A stretch of DNA of 64,000 nucleotides from Streptomyces alfalfae (GCF_004127445.1 NZ_QEXM01000042.1:186001-250000); one strand, 5' to 3'; shown: positions 1 to 7,970, counted from the stretch's first letter. The notes: generated by a model from the sequence alone, not told the origin. A program made the numbers and translations.

Positions 1-39
1 CCGGTACCGTCCCGTGGTCGTACGGACTGGCGCGACGGA

Positions 40-297
40 CTAGCGCGGCTCGGCGGCCTTCGCCCGCTTGATCGCGGCGTCGCGTCCGCGGACGTACCAG
101 ATGCCGATGAGGCCGAGGCCGCCGCCGGCCAGGCAGGTCCACACCCACCAGGTGGCGTCGCGGTCGTCGAACCAGCCGTAGAAGGGGAGCTGCGCCAGGA
201 AGAGGACGAACCAGAGGATCGTGCCGCCCGTGATGGTGGCGACCACGGGGCCCTCAAGGGGCTCCGGCGCCTCGTGCTTAGGGGTCCACTTCGCCAT
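40..297 (-). CDS. DUF2530 family small membrane protein
   Basis: An 85-residue protein with two hydrophobic segments: about residues 19-41 (ITGGTILWFVLFLAQLPFYGW) and 49-68 (WWVWTCLAGGGLGLIGIWYV). A short charged N-terminus (MAKWTPKHEAPEPLEGP) precedes them and a basic tail (RGRDAAIKRAKAAEPR) follows. This matches the actinobacterial DUF2530 family in length and topology. No function is known for the family. It is divergent from the NCS2 permease gene, about 200 bp away. The ATG is the first start in frame and the whole ORF is family-like. Confidence 0.8.
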   Translation of the reverse strand: MAKWTPKHEAPEPLEGPVVATITGGTILWFVLFLAQLPFYGWFDDRDATWWVWTCLAGGGLGLIGIWYVRGRDAAIKRAKAAEPR

Positions 298-422
298 GCG
301 TACACCTTACGAGGCGGGGCCCCGGTCCCTTACACCCGTTGTCCCGCAAGGGTCTACGCGCGGAGATAGCGATTTCGGCTTCATGTATTCATACTGAAAC
401 CGCTCATTAATGGCCGATTGCT

Positions 423-457
423 TTCGTACGAATGTACTGAAGGTTCGAGTTCCTTCA
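423..457. promoter_or_regulatory. paired inverted repeats upstream of NCS2 permease
   Basis: The 10-bp perfect palindrome TTCGTACGAA (423-432) is followed by a 6-8-6 inverted repeat, TGAAGG (438-443) and CCTTCA (452-457). Both lie in an AT-richer stretch (about 365-460) between the DUF2530 gene and the permease start at 502. The position suits a promoter/operator of the permease. Which protein binds is unknown. Confidence 0.3.
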
Positions 458-501
458 AGCTCGGCACACCGCCTTCCCCACCCCAGGTCATGAGGTTTTC
501 C

Positions 502-1956
502 ATGTCTTCCTCGGCCAGCGCTCCGGTCGACGCCCGCAAAGAGCCGCCGAAAGCCCCGCACAACGGCCTCGACGCCTTCTTCAAGATCTCGGAGCGCGGC
601 TCGACCCTGGCCAGGGAGGTCCGCGGCGGCTTCGCCACCTTCTTCGCGATGGCCTACATCGTCGTGCTGAACCCGATCATCCTGGGCGGCGCGAAGGACA
701 TGTACGGCCACCAGCTGGACAACAAGCAGCTGGTCACCGCCACCGTCCTCACCGCCGCCTTCACCACCCTGCTCATGGGCGTCATCGGCAACGTCCCCAT
801 CGCGCTCGCCGCGGGCCTCGGCGTCAACACCGTCGTCGCCCTGCAGCTCGCCCCGCGCATGTCCTGGCCCGACGCCATGGGCATGGTCGTCCTCGCCGGT
901 TTCGTCGTGATGCTGCTCGTCGCGACCGGCCTGCGGGAACGCGTGATGAGCGCCGTGCCGCTCGGCCTGCGCAAGGGCATCGCGATCGGCATCGGCCTCT
1001 TCATCATGATGATCGGCCTCGTCGACTCCGGCTTCGTCTCGCGCATGCCGGACGCCGCGCAGACCACGGTCCCGCTCCAGCTCGGCGGCGACGGCCACCT
1101 CAACGGCTGGCCCGTCCTGGTCTTCGTGCTCGGCGTGCTGCTCACCCTCGCGCTGCTCGTGCGCAAGGTGCCGGGCGCGATCCTGCTCAGCATCGTCGTC
1201 ATGACGGTCGTCGCGATGGTCATCCACGCGGTCGCCGGCCTGAAGCCCGCCGTGTGGGGCCTGACCAGCCCGGAGTGGCCCGGCAACCCCGTCTCGACGC
1301 CCGACTTCGGGCTCGTCGGCCAGATCAGCCTCTTCGGCGGCTTCGAGAAGGTCGGCGTCCTGACCGGCGTCCTCTTCGTCTTCACCGTGCTGCTCTCGTG
1401 CTTCTTCGATGCCATGGGCACGATCATGGGCATCGGCGACGAGGCCGAGCTGACCGACGCCGACGGCAACATGCCCGGCATCAACAAGGTGCTCTTCGTC
1501 GACGGCATCGCCGTCGCCGCGGGCGGCGCCTCCTCCGCCTCCGCCACCACCTGCTTCGTGGAGTCCACGGCGGGCGTCGGCGAGGGCGCGCGCACCGGCT
1601 TCGCGAACGTCGTCACCGGCGGGCTCTTCGCCGTGGCGCTCTTCCTCACCCCGCTCGCCACGATGGTCCCGTCCCAGGCGGCCACGCCCGCGCTGCTCGC
1701 GGTCGGCTTCCTGATCCTGTCCGGCTCCATCCGCGAGATCGACTGGGCGGATCACACCATCGCCATCCCCGCGTTCGTGACGATGCTGATGATGCCGTTC
1801 ACGTACTCGATCACCAACGGCATCGGCATGGGCTTCGTCACCTTCACCGTGCTGCGCCTCGCCGCCGGTCGCGCGCGCGAGGTGCCGGTCGCGATGTACG
1901 TGGTGTCGGCGGTCTTCGCCTTCTACTACCTGATGCCGGCGCTGAACCTGACCTAA
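502..1956 (+). CDS. NCS2 family permease (xanthine/uracil/guanine-hypoxanthine type)
   Basis: A proton symporter of nucleobases in the inner membrane, 484 residues, with repeated hydrophobic segments from about residue 28 to the end. NCS2 hallmarks include GGFATFFAMAYIVVLNP at the N-terminal part (AzgA-like), the FFDAMGTIMGIGDEAEL stretch and ASATTCFVESTAGVGEGARTG, all typical of the GhxP/PbuG (AzgA) branch. That branch usually takes adenine, guanine or hypoxanthine; the substrate cannot be read directly. The ATG at 502 has GAGG six bases upstream. Earlier in-frame ATGs (418, 490) add a non-conserved leader and lack a site this good. The gene ends in a hairpin shared with the convergent RHH gene. 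Confidence 0.88.
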   Translation: MSSSASAPVDARKEPPKAPHNGLDAFFKISERGSTLAREVRGGFATFFAMAYIVVLNPIILGGAKDMYGHQLDNKQLVTATVLTAAFTTLLMGVIGNVPIALAAGLGVNTVVALQLAPRMSWPDAMGMVVLAGFVVMLLVATGLRERVMSAVPLGLRKGIAIGIGLFIMMIGLVDSGFVSRMPDAAQTTVPLQLGGDGHLNGWPVLVFVLGVLLTLALLVRKVPGAILLSIVVMTVVAMVIHAVAGLKPAVWGLTSPEWPGNPVSTPDFGLVGQISLFGGFEKVGVLTGVLFVFTVLLSCFFDAMGTIMGIGDEAELTDADGNMPGINKVLFVDGIAVAAGGASSASATTCFVESTAGVGEGARTGFANVVTGGLFAVALFLTPLATMVPSQAATPALLAVGFLILSGSIREIDWADHTIAIPAFVTMLMMPFTYSITNGIGMGFVTFTVLRLAAGRAREVPVAMYVVSAVFAFYYLMPALNLT

Positions 1957-1967
1957 CCGTCCCCGCC

Positions 1968-1991
1968 GAGCGGGCCCCGCGGGGCCCGCTC
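1968..1991. terminator. bidirectional GC hairpin
   Basis: GAGCGGGCCCC (1968-1978) is perfectly complementary to GGGGCCCGCTC (1981-1991), giving an 11-bp stem with almost no loop. It lies 12 bp after the permease stop and before the convergent RHH gene. It has no T-tract, as usual for streptomycete terminators. Confidence 0.6.
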
Positions 1992-2039
1992 ACCCGCCGA
2001 GTCGATCCGCGGGGCCGCCCGCTCGCCCGCCCCCGGGTG

Positions 2040-2222
2040 TCAGACGGCCCCGTAGAACCTCTCGGTCTCCTCGACGGACGTCGCGAAGCGTTCGTCGAAG
2101 TCGTCCCGAATGAGCGTCCGGACCACATAGTCCTGGACGCTCATTCCTCGTTTCGCCGCGTGTTCGCGGAGCCGGTCGTGCAGCTCGCTGTCCATGCGCA
2201 GGCTGAGCACCGTGGATCCCAT
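2040..2222 (-). CDS. ribbon-helix-helix (CopG/Arc-like) DNA-binding protein
   Basis: A 60-residue protein starting MGSTVLSLRMDSELHDRLRE, then HAAKRGMSVQDYVVRTLIRDDF. That is the beta strand plus two helices of the RHH fold: alternating TVLSLRM for the DNA-contacting strand, then helix A, a Gly turn and helix B. RHH proteins bind DNA as dimers and are often antitoxins or plasmid-type repressors. No toxin gene is adjacent, so it is more likely a solitary regulator. It is divergent from the MarR gene with about 145 bp between them. Confidence 0.7.
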   Translation of the reverse strand: MGSTVLSLRMDSELHDRLREHAAKRGMSVQDYVVRTLIRDDFDERFATSVEETERFYGAV

Positions 2223-2335
2223 GCGGGACAGCGTTCACGGCGTCCGAGGTGTTCTGTGTCACTTTCCGCGCCCGCCTCACTCGTTCGGGTGATGGGGCGG
2301 TTTGATGTGCCCCCTCGCGGGGAACCGAGTAGTAC

Positions 2336-2361
2336 TTAGCATGGGTAATGAGTTACGCTAA
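2336..2361. promoter_or_regulatory. nested palindrome, probable MarR operator over -10
   Basis: TTAGC (2336-2340) pairs with GCTAA (2357-2361), and inside them GTAA (2345-2348) pairs with TTAC (2353-2356). A possible -35 TTGATG lies at 2312-2317, so the palindrome covers the expected -10 (TAGCAT, 2337-2342). It ends five bases before the MarR start at 2367. This suits autorepression by the MarR protein. Confidence 0.45.
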
Positions 2362-2366
2362 CAAAC

Positions 2367-2804
2367 ATGCCGGACCTATCCCATGGTGACGACGCCGCCG
2401 CCGTGAACGCCCTGCGCTCCGCCGTGATGCGCCTGTCCCGTCGACTCAAGCACCAGCGTGTCGACGAGTCGCTGAGCCCCACCGAGATGTCGGTGCTCGG
2501 CACCCTCGCCCGCTGCGGCAGTGCCACCCCGGGCGAGCTCGCCCGCAAGGAGCACGTGCAGCCGCCGTCGATGACCCGCATCGTGGCGCTCCTCGAAGCC
2601 AAGGGCCTGGTCCGGCTGGAGCCGCACCCCGAGGACCGCCGCCAGAAGGTGGTCACCCAGACGGAGACCGCCGAGGCCATGCTCGAAGAGAGCCGCCGCA
2701 AGCGCAACGCCTGGCTGGCGGGCCTCACCGAGCACCTCGACGAGGACGAGTGGGCACGCCTGCGTGCCGCCGCCCCCGTCCTGGAGAAGCTCGCCCACCT
2801 GTGA
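2367..2804 (+). CDS. MarR family transcriptional regulator
   Basis: A 145-residue winged-helix regulator. Residues 35-100 hold the MarR core: LSPTEMSVLGTLARCGSATPGELARKEHVQPPSMTRIVALLEAKGLV, then the wing LEPHPEDRRQKVV. Terminal helices provide dimerization. MarR proteins usually repress a neighbouring efflux or stress gene and are released by small phenolic or drug ligands. The next gene on the same strand is an MFS exporter 116 bp downstream, so the pair is probably a drug-responsive efflux unit. A palindrome sits over its likely promoter (2336-2361). ATG start; the upstream sequence has no clear Shine-Dalgarno, so a leaderless or short-leader mRNA is possible. Confidence 0.88.
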   Translation: MPDLSHGDDAAAVNALRSAVMRLSRRLKHQRVDESLSPTEMSVLGTLARCGSATPGELARKEHVQPPSMTRIVALLEAKGLVRLEPHPEDRRQKVVTQTETAEAMLEESRRKRNAWLAGLTEHLDEDEWARLRAAAPVLEKLAHL

Positions 2805-2920
2805 CCCACCGCCCGTGAACCACCGGCCCGCCCGGTGAGCCGCCGGTCCACCGGGCCCGTGAGGACCCGGTGCGCCGCAGACCGCGCGGCACCGTCGTAC
2901 GCCAAGGAGGCGAACCCACT

Positions 2921-4267
2921 TTGAGTACGGGATCCGGAGCAGACTCCGCCCCCGCACCGACCACCCTCGACAAGACCGTCCGCCCCGCCAAGTCGTCGAT
3001 GTTCAGCTCGCTGAAGATCCGCAACTACCGGCTCTTCGCCACCGGCGCCGTCGTCTCCAACACCGGCACCTGGATGGCCCGCATCACCCAGGACTGGCTG
3101 GTCCTGAGCCTCACAGGCTCCTCCGCGGCCGTCGGCGTCACCACGGCCATGCAGTTCCTGCCGATGCTGCTCTTCGGCCTGTACGGCGGCGTGATCGCCG
3201 ACCGCTTCGCCAAGCGGAGCCTGCTCTTCTGCACCCAGGGCGCCATGAGCATCAGCGGGCTCTTCCTCGCCGCGCTCACGCTCACGGGCCACGTGCAGGT
3301 CTGGCACGTCTACCTCGCGGCCTTCTTCACCGGCCTCGTCACCGTCGTCGACAACCCGACGCGGCAGTCCTTCGTGTCCGAGATGGTGGGCCCCGACCAG
3401 GTCCGCAACGCCGTCTCGCTGAACTCGGCGAACTTCCAGTCGGCGCGGCTCATCGGCCCCGCCGTCGCGAGCGCCCTGACCGCCGCCGTCGGCCCCGGCT
3501 GGGCCTTCCTCGCCAACGGCCTCTCCTTCCTCGCCCCGCTCACCGGTCTGCTCCTCATGCGCACCGCCGAGCTGCACCCCACCCCGCGCGCGCCGCGCGG
3601 CAAGGGGCAGCTGCGGGAGGGCCTGAACTACGTCTCCAAGCACCCCGAGCTGATCTGGCCGATCGTCCTCGTCGGCTTCATCGGCACGTTCGGGTTCAAC
3701 TTCCCGATCTGGCTGAGCGCCTTCGCGGACGACATCTTCCACGGCGGCGTGGGGATGTACGGGCTTTTCAACACCCTGATGGCCATCGGCTCCCTCGCCG
3801 GTGCGCTGCTCGCCGCCCGGCGCGGCACCTCGCGCCTGCGGCTGCTCGCCGGGGCGGCCATCGCCTTCGGCGTGCTCCAGATCGTGGCCGCGTTCGCGCC
3901 CGAGCTGTGGATGTTCGTGGCGTTGATCGTCCCGATCGGCATCCTGGGCCTGACGGTGAACGTCACCGCCAACTCCTCGGTCCAGATGGCCACCGATCCC
4001 GAGATGCGGGGCCGTGTGATGTCGCTGTTCATGATGGTCTTCACCGGCGGCACGCCGCTCGGCGGACCGCTGTTCGGCTGGCTCGCCGACGCCTACGGCG
4101 TCCGGATCAGCATGGCCGCCGGCGGCCTCGTCTGCGCGCTCGCCGCGGCCGGCGTGGGCCTGATGCTGGCACGCGCCGCCAACCTCCGCCTCAAGGTGGA
4201 CCTGCGCCGCGGCCGGCAGCACGTGCAGTTCGTCCCCCGCGAGCGGGAGCTGGCCGCCGCGGCGTGA
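2921..4267 (+). CDS. MFS transporter (drug efflux type)
   Basis: A secondary transporter of the major facilitator superfamily (MFS_3/enterobactin-exporter-like), 448 residues with about 12 membrane segments. The family's N-terminal SLKIRNYRLFATGAVVSNTGTWM and QDWLVLSLTGSSAAVGV are clear, as is the loop motif GLYGGVIADRFAKR. I chose the TTG at 2921 because AAGGAGG (2904-2910) lies ten bases upstream and the protein then begins MSTGSGADSAP. The ATG at 2870 would add a basic non-conserved leader across that ribosome site. It follows the MarR gene and is probably co-regulated with it. The exported substrate is unknown. Confidence 0.87.
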   Translation: MSTGSGADSAPAPTTLDKTVRPAKSSMFSSLKIRNYRLFATGAVVSNTGTWMARITQDWLVLSLTGSSAAVGVTTAMQFLPMLLFGLYGGVIADRFAKRSLLFCTQGAMSISGLFLAALTLTGHVQVWHVYLAAFFTGLVTVVDNPTRQSFVSEMVGPDQVRNAVSLNSANFQSARLIGPAVASALTAAVGPGWAFLANGLSFLAPLTGLLLMRTAELHPTPRAPRGKGQLREGLNYVSKHPELIWPIVLVGFIGTFGFNFPIWLSAFADDIFHGGVGMYGLFNTLMAIGSLAGALLAARRGTSRLRLLAGAAIAFGVLQIVAAFAPELWMFVALIVPIGILGLTVNVTANSSVQMATDPEMRGRVMSLFMMVFTGGTPLGGPLFGWLADAYGVRISMAAGGLVCALAAAGVGLMLARAANLRLKVDLRRGRQHVQFVPRERELAAAA

Positions 4268-4300
4268 GAGCCCGGGGCGTCCCGGTCAGAGCCTGTGCTC

Positions 4301-4879
4301 TCAGAGCCGCATCTCCAGGATCTGGCCGGGCCAGCTGCCGTCGGGGCCGGTGAAGGCCTCCGTGGCGGCGAAGCCGTTGCTCTCGTAGTACGCGACGAGC
4401 TTGCGGTCGTCGCCCGCGTAGCAGTCGACCCGGAGCAGCGATATCCCCTGCCGCCGGGTCTCGTCGGCGGCGTGCGCGAGCAGGGCGCGGCCCACGCCGC
4501 GGCCCGCGAACCGGTGGTCGGCGGCGAGCAGGTGGACGTAGCGCTCGGGCTCGTCGGCCTCGGGGATGTTCGGTCCCGGCCCGTCGGTGAGCGTGACGGT
4601 GCCCGCCACCACGCCGCCGATCTCCGCGATCCACGGCTCGCCCGAGGTCAGTTACCGCTCGACGAGCGCCACGGCCTTCGGGTTCTCCGACCAGGGCTTA
4701 GTGCCCCACTGCCCCGTACGCCCGCGCGCGACGAGCCACTCCACGGCCCGGTCGAAGAGGCCGAGCACGACGGCGACGTCGTTGGCGGCGCCGGGCCTGA
4801 TCTTCAGTGGTTCGGCGCTCGTGCCGTTCACGGCCGGAGGTCTCGTCTCGTTCCCGGCCGGGGGCCTCGTGTCGTCCAT
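4301..4879 (-). pseudogene. GNAT N-acetyltransferase broken by an in-frame TAA
   Basis: Read on the minus strand from ATG 4879, the frame gives 75 residues ending KAVALVER, then TAA (4652-4654). It continues in the same frame with LTSGEPWIAEIGGVVAGTVTL and RFAGRGVGRALLAHAADE, the acetyl-CoA-binding R/Q-x-x-G-x-G/A motif of GNAT enzymes, to a normal stop at 4301. The halves together have the length of one GNAT protein (about 190 residues). The simplest event is CAA to TAA (Gln to stop). The 3' half contains internal starts but lacks the first strands of the fold, so I call it a pseudogene. A base-calling error is the alternative. Confidence 0.75.
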
Positions 4880-4930
4880 GGACGGAGGTTAGGCGGCGCG
4901 CGCGGCAGGGGTCCAGGGAGAATTCCCCGC

Positions 4931-5542
4931 ATGAGACTCTTCGTCGCGGTCGTTCCGCCGGATGCCGTGGCCGCCGAACTGGCCTCCGCCGTCGCCTCGT
5001 TGCGCGAGCTGCCGGGCTCCGGGGCGCTGCGGTGGACGGCCCGGGAGAGCTGGCACTTCACGCTGGCGTTCCTGGGGGAGGTGGACGAGGCGGCCGTCCC
5101 CGGCCTCACCGCTCGCCTCGGACGGGCCGCGCACCGTACGCCGCCCTTCTCCCTGGCCCTGCGCGGCGGCGGGCACTTCGGCGACCGCGCGCTGTGGGTG
5201 GGCGCGGCAGGGGGCGCGCCCGAGCTGCGGCTCCTCGCCCGGCGCACGGAGGCGGCGGCGCGCAAGGCGGGCCTCGCGGTGGAGGAGCACCGGGCCTACC
5301 GCCCGCACCTGACGCTGGCGCGCGGCCGCGGCGGGACGGAGCTCGGCCCGTACGCGGACGCGCTCGACGCCTTCCGGGGCGCCCCCTGGACCGTACGGGA
5401 GCTGACGCTGGTCCGCAGCGAGCTGCCGAGGAGCGGGGTGCCGGGGGAGCGGCCCCGGTACGAGGTGCTGGGGCGCCGGCCGCTCGGGGGCGGGGCCGCC
5501 TCGCCGGGAGGCGGCTCCCGGGAGCCGGGCGGGGCCGGTTAA
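4931..5542 (+). CDS. thpR: RNA 2',3'-cyclic phosphodiesterase (2H family)
   Basis: A 203-residue member of the 2H phosphoesterase family (LigT/ThpR), which hydrolyses 2',3'-cyclic phosphate RNA ends and can ligate tRNA halves in vitro. Both catalytic HxTx motifs are present: H42-F-T-L45 in WHFTLAFLGEV and H126-L-T-L129 in YRPHLTLAR. The usual start MRLFVAVVPP and the C-terminal LTLVRSELPRSG(V)PGERPRYEVL are also there. A Gly-rich tail of about 20 residues follows the conserved domain. It is divergent from the broken GNAT gene. Its stop is 10 bases from a tiny membrane-peptide gene that may be co-transcribed. Confidence 0.88.
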   Translation: MRLFVAVVPPDAVAAELASAVASLRELPGSGALRWTARESWHFTLAFLGEVDEAAVPGLTARLGRAAHRTPPFSLALRGGGHFGDRALWVGAAGGAPELRLLARRTEAAARKAGLAVEEHRAYRPHLTLARGRGGTELGPYADALDAFRGAPWTVRELTLVRSELPRSGVPGERPRYEVLGRRPLGGGAASPGGGSREPGGAG

Positions 5543-5552
5543 CCTCGACGGT

Positions 5553-5642
5553 GTGGACCCCAAGACCAGAAACCGGATCATGGCCGGTGTGCTCGTGCTG
5601 ATGTTCTTCGTGGTGGCGGTGGCGGCCGCGGTCGGCGGCTAG
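5553..5642 (+). CDS. 29-residue single-span membrane peptide
   Basis: GTG at 5553 opens a 29-residue frame ending with TAG at 5640-5642. It starts MDPKTRNRIMAG and continues with one uninterrupted hydrophobic helix rich in Val, Leu, Phe and Ala up to the C-terminus. The basic N-terminus and apolar C-terminus predict a small membrane peptide with its N-terminus inside. It lies 10 bp after the phosphodiesterase gene. No strong ribosome site is visible, so translation may depend on coupling. I recognise the type from other streptomycetes but know no function. Confidence 0.5.
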   Translation: MDPKTRNRIMAGVLVLMFFVVAVAAAVGG

Positions 5643-5684
5643 CGCCGCCGCGGCGGCCGCCCGCGTCTCGCCGGCGGGAACGGA

Positions 5685-6680
5685 CTACCAGGCGAAGGAC
5701 TCCGGCGAGGGCCCCGGCCCCGGGAAGATCTCGTCCAGCGCGTCGAGCAGCTCCCGCGGCAGTTCCAGCTCGACGGCGCGCAGCGCGGAGGCGAGCTGCT
5801 CGGCGGTGCGCGGACCGACGATCGGTCCGGTGACGCCGGGCCGCGTGAGCAGCCAGGCGAGCGCGACCTCGCCGGGTTCGAGGCCGTGCTTGTCGAGCAG
5901 GTCCTCGTACGCCTGGATCTGCGCGCGGACCTCCGGCTTGGCCAGCTCGGCCGCGGCACGACCACCGGCGCGCCGGGTGCCCTCGGCGCTCTCCTTCTTC
6001 AGGACGCCGCCGAGCAGGCCGCCGTGCAGCGGCGACCAGGGGATGACGCCGAGCCCGTACTCCCGCGAGGCCGGGATGACCTCCTCCTCGGCCCTGCGCG
6101 CGGCGAGGTTGTACAGGCACTGCTCGCTGACCAGGCCGAAGCTGCCGCGCCGGGCGGCGGTCTCGTTGGCTTGGGCGATCTTGTAGCCGGGGAAGTTGCT
6201 CGATCCCGCGTAGAGGATCTTGCCCTGCTGGACGAGCACGTCGACGGCCTGCCAGATCTCATCGAACGGGGTGTTCCGGTCGATGTGGTGGAACTGGTAG
6301 ATGTCGATGTAGTCCGTCTGGAGGCGGCGCAGGCTCGCCTCGACGGCGCGGCGGATGTTCAGCGCGGAGAGCCGGTCGTGGTTGGGCCAGACCTCTTCGC
6401 CCTGGCGGGTCATGTTCCCGTACACCTTGGTGGCCAGCACGACCTTGTCGCGCCGCTCGCCGCCCTGCGTGAACCAGGTGCCGATGATCTCCTCGGTGCG
6501 GCCCTTGCCGGCGCCCTGCCCGTACACGTTGGCGGTGTCGAAGTAGTTGACGCCCGCGTCGAGCGCGGCGTCCATGAGCGAGTGGCTGTCGGGTTCGTTG
6601 GTGAACGGCCCGAAGTTCATGGTCCCGAGCGTGAGCCGGCTGACCTTGAGCCCCGTGCGTCCCAGCTGCGTGTACCTCAT
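5685..6680 (-). CDS. aldo/keto reductase
   Basis: An NAD(P)H-dependent oxidoreductase with the (beta/alpha)8 barrel fold, 331 residues. The catalytic tetrad is in place: D48 in NYFDTANVYG, Y53 in the same motif, K85 in VVLATKVYGN and a His at about 131 in YIDIYQFHHID. The start MRYTQLGRTGLKVSRLTLGTMNFG and the C-terminal cofactor segment GVTGPIVGPRTAEQL are typical of the AKR11/YhdN-like group. The substrate is unknown. The gene stands alone between the phosphodiesterase pair and the Uma2 gene. Confidence 0.88.
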   Translation of the reverse strand: MRYTQLGRTGLKVSRLTLGTMNFGPFTNEPDSHSLMDAALDAGVNYFDTANVYGQGAGKGRTEEIIGTWFTQGGERRDKVVLATKVYGNMTRQGEEVWPNHDRLSALNIRRAVEASLRRLQTDYIDIYQFHHIDRNTPFDEIWQAVDVLVQQGKILYAGSSNFPGYKIAQANETAARRGSFGLVSEQCLYNLAARRAEEEVIPASREYGLGVIPWSPLHGGLLGGVLKKESAEGTRRAGGRAAAELAKPEVRAQIQAYEDLLDKHGLEPGEVALAWLLTRPGVTGPIVGPRTAEQLASALRAVELELPRELLDALDEIFPGPGPSPESFAW

Positions 6681-6740
6681 GAGACCCCAGCCAACGCCTT
6701 GGAGCGGGCTCCGTGCAAGGGGGCGCCGCCGCGGGGCGCG

Positions 6741-7337
6741 TCAGTCGCGGGGGAAGGTGTCGGTCTTGAGGACGAGGCCGAAGGCGGTACCGGTCATGTC
6801 GACGTCATCGCCGAAATCGGCCCTGGACTCGGTGCGGTACTCGCCTTCCTTGGGATCGGTGAAGACGTGGCAGCGGCCTAGGTACGGGTCGACGATGAGG
6901 TACACGGGAACACCGGCATCCGCGTACGCGGCCTTCTTCGGCCCATAGTCGTTCAGGCCGGTCCCTCGGGAGATGACCTCGGCGACGAACTCGACGTCCT
7001 CGTGGCGCCAGCGGCCACGCTCGTCCTTCTTGGCCCCTTCGCGCAGCTTTGCCACGTCCGGGCAGAACCCGTTGTGGTGGCCCGGGAAGTCGATCCGCAC
7101 GTCCGACTTGACCTGGACGTCCATCCCGTACTGGTCCTCCACGGCCCGCACGATCCTGCGGATGATGTCCCAGTGGCTGTCACGCTGCGGCACCATGAAG
7201 ACGGCTCCCTCGACAACTTCTGCCTTGATTCCCTCCGGGGCCATCCGCTCGATCAGCTCGAACCAGTCGTCCAAGCTCCATTCGGCGTCGTCGTCGGCCA
7301 TCTCGATCCTGTCGGTCATCACATCTACGACGGTCAT
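6741..7337 (-). CDS. Uma2 family (DUF820) PD-(D/E)XK nuclease-like protein
   Basis: A 198-residue protein of the Uma2/DUF820 family, which has the restriction-endonuclease fold. The candidate active site is visible as an Asp in GFCPDVAKL, then EFVAEVIS (the E-x-E/S strand) and the following Lys in KKAAYADAGVPVYLIVDP. Uma2 proteins are abundant in cyanobacteria and streptomycetes; their cellular role is not settled. The start at 7337 is supported by GAGGAG about eight bases upstream. The longer frame to 7523 adds Pro/Arg-rich sequence that is not family-like. Codons look normal for the window. Confidence 0.82.
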   Translation of the reverse strand: MTVVDVMTDRIEMADDDAEWSLDDWFELIERMAPEGIKAEVVEGAVFMVPQRDSHWDIIRRIVRAVEDQYGMDVQVKSDVRIDFPGHHNGFCPDVAKLREGAKKDERGRWRHEDVEFVAEVISRGTGLNDYGPKKAAYADAGVPVYLIVDPYLGRCHVFTDPKEGEYRTESRADFGDDVDMTGTAFGLVLKTDTFPRD

Positions 7338-7408
7338 CGTGGCGCTCCTCCCCGGCCCACCCCGGTCGAGTGCGGCCGCGCAGGACAACGATACGCACGG
7401 TGACGACG

Positions 7409-7903
7409 TCACGACCCGCCCAGCCAGCCCGCCGCGTCGAGGCGGAAGGAGTGCGGGGGGACGACTGCGCGGAGGGTCGCCTCCAGGTCCCGGAGGCGGT
7501 CCGCGCCCGCGGTCGCCGCCCACTCCGCCCGCAGTTCGTCGAAGACCGCCGCCGAGCGGCGCAGTGCGTCGATGCCGTGCGGGGTGAGGCGGATCAGCTT
7601 GCGGCGGGCGTCCGCCGGGTCGTCGGCGCGGTGGGCGTAGCCGAGGGCGATGAGGCGGTCGACGGTCTTGCCCGCCGCCTGCTTGCTGACGCCGAGGCGC
7701 CTGCCGATCTCGCTGGCCGTGGCGCCCCGGACCCCGACGGCCTGCATCGCGAAGCCGTGCGCGGGGCGGAGGCCGGGGTGGCCCTGCCGGGCGAGTTCCG
7801 CGTGCAGGCGGTCGATCAGCGTGCGGAACCCCGCGAAGAGGAGCAGGGGCAGCTCGTAGCCCGGCGCGTCCGCCACCGCCTCGGGGGCCGGCCCCTTGCC
7901 CAT
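7409..7903 (-). CDS. MarR family transcriptional regulator
   Basis: A MarR winged-helix protein of about 164 residues. The core is GFAMQAVGVRGATASEIGRRLGVSKQAAGKTVDRLIALGYA followed by the wing RADDPADARRKLIRLT. It is transcribed divergently from an AhpD-like gene. Two 6-3-6 imperfect palindromes lie in the shared region (7907-7921 and 7934-7948). I place the start at 7903 (MGKGPAPEA) because an ATG at 7942 would put both palindromes inside the coding sequence; neither start has a good ribosome site. It probably represses itself and the neighbour. Confidence 0.82.
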   Translation of the reverse strand: MGKGPAPEAVADAPGYELPLLLFAGFRTLIDRLHAELARQGHPGLRPAHGFAMQAVGVRGATASEIGRRLGVSKQAAGKTVDRLIALGYAHRADDPADARRKLIRLTPHGIDALRRSAAVFDELRAEWAATAGADRLRDLEATLRAVVPPHSFRLDAAGWLGGS

Positions 7904-7906
7904 ACC

Positions 7907-7948
7907 GTCAACCCGGTTTACCTTTTCCGTGCCGTCAACCATGTTGTC
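7907..7948. promoter_or_regulatory. two MarR-type operator repeats
   Basis: Site 1 is GTCAAC-CCG-GTTTAC (7907-7921) and site 2 is GTCAAC-CAT-GTTGTC (7934-7948). Each has a 6-3-6 symmetry with one mismatch per arm pair, and they are spaced 27 bp centre to centre. They lie between the MarR gene and the divergent AhpD-like gene. Confidence 0.5.
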
Positions 7949-7970
7949 GATCGTAGGGGACCACCACCGC

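Noticed and set aside
1..39. Possible end of a gene at the left edge
   Set aside because: Only 39 bases precede the DUF2530 stop; no frame can be supported.
307..1755. 482-codon minus-strand frame opposite the NCS2 permease gene
   Set aside because: Composition is Asp/Glu/His/Arg-rich with no family-like segment; it is the shadow of the permease in high-GC DNA.
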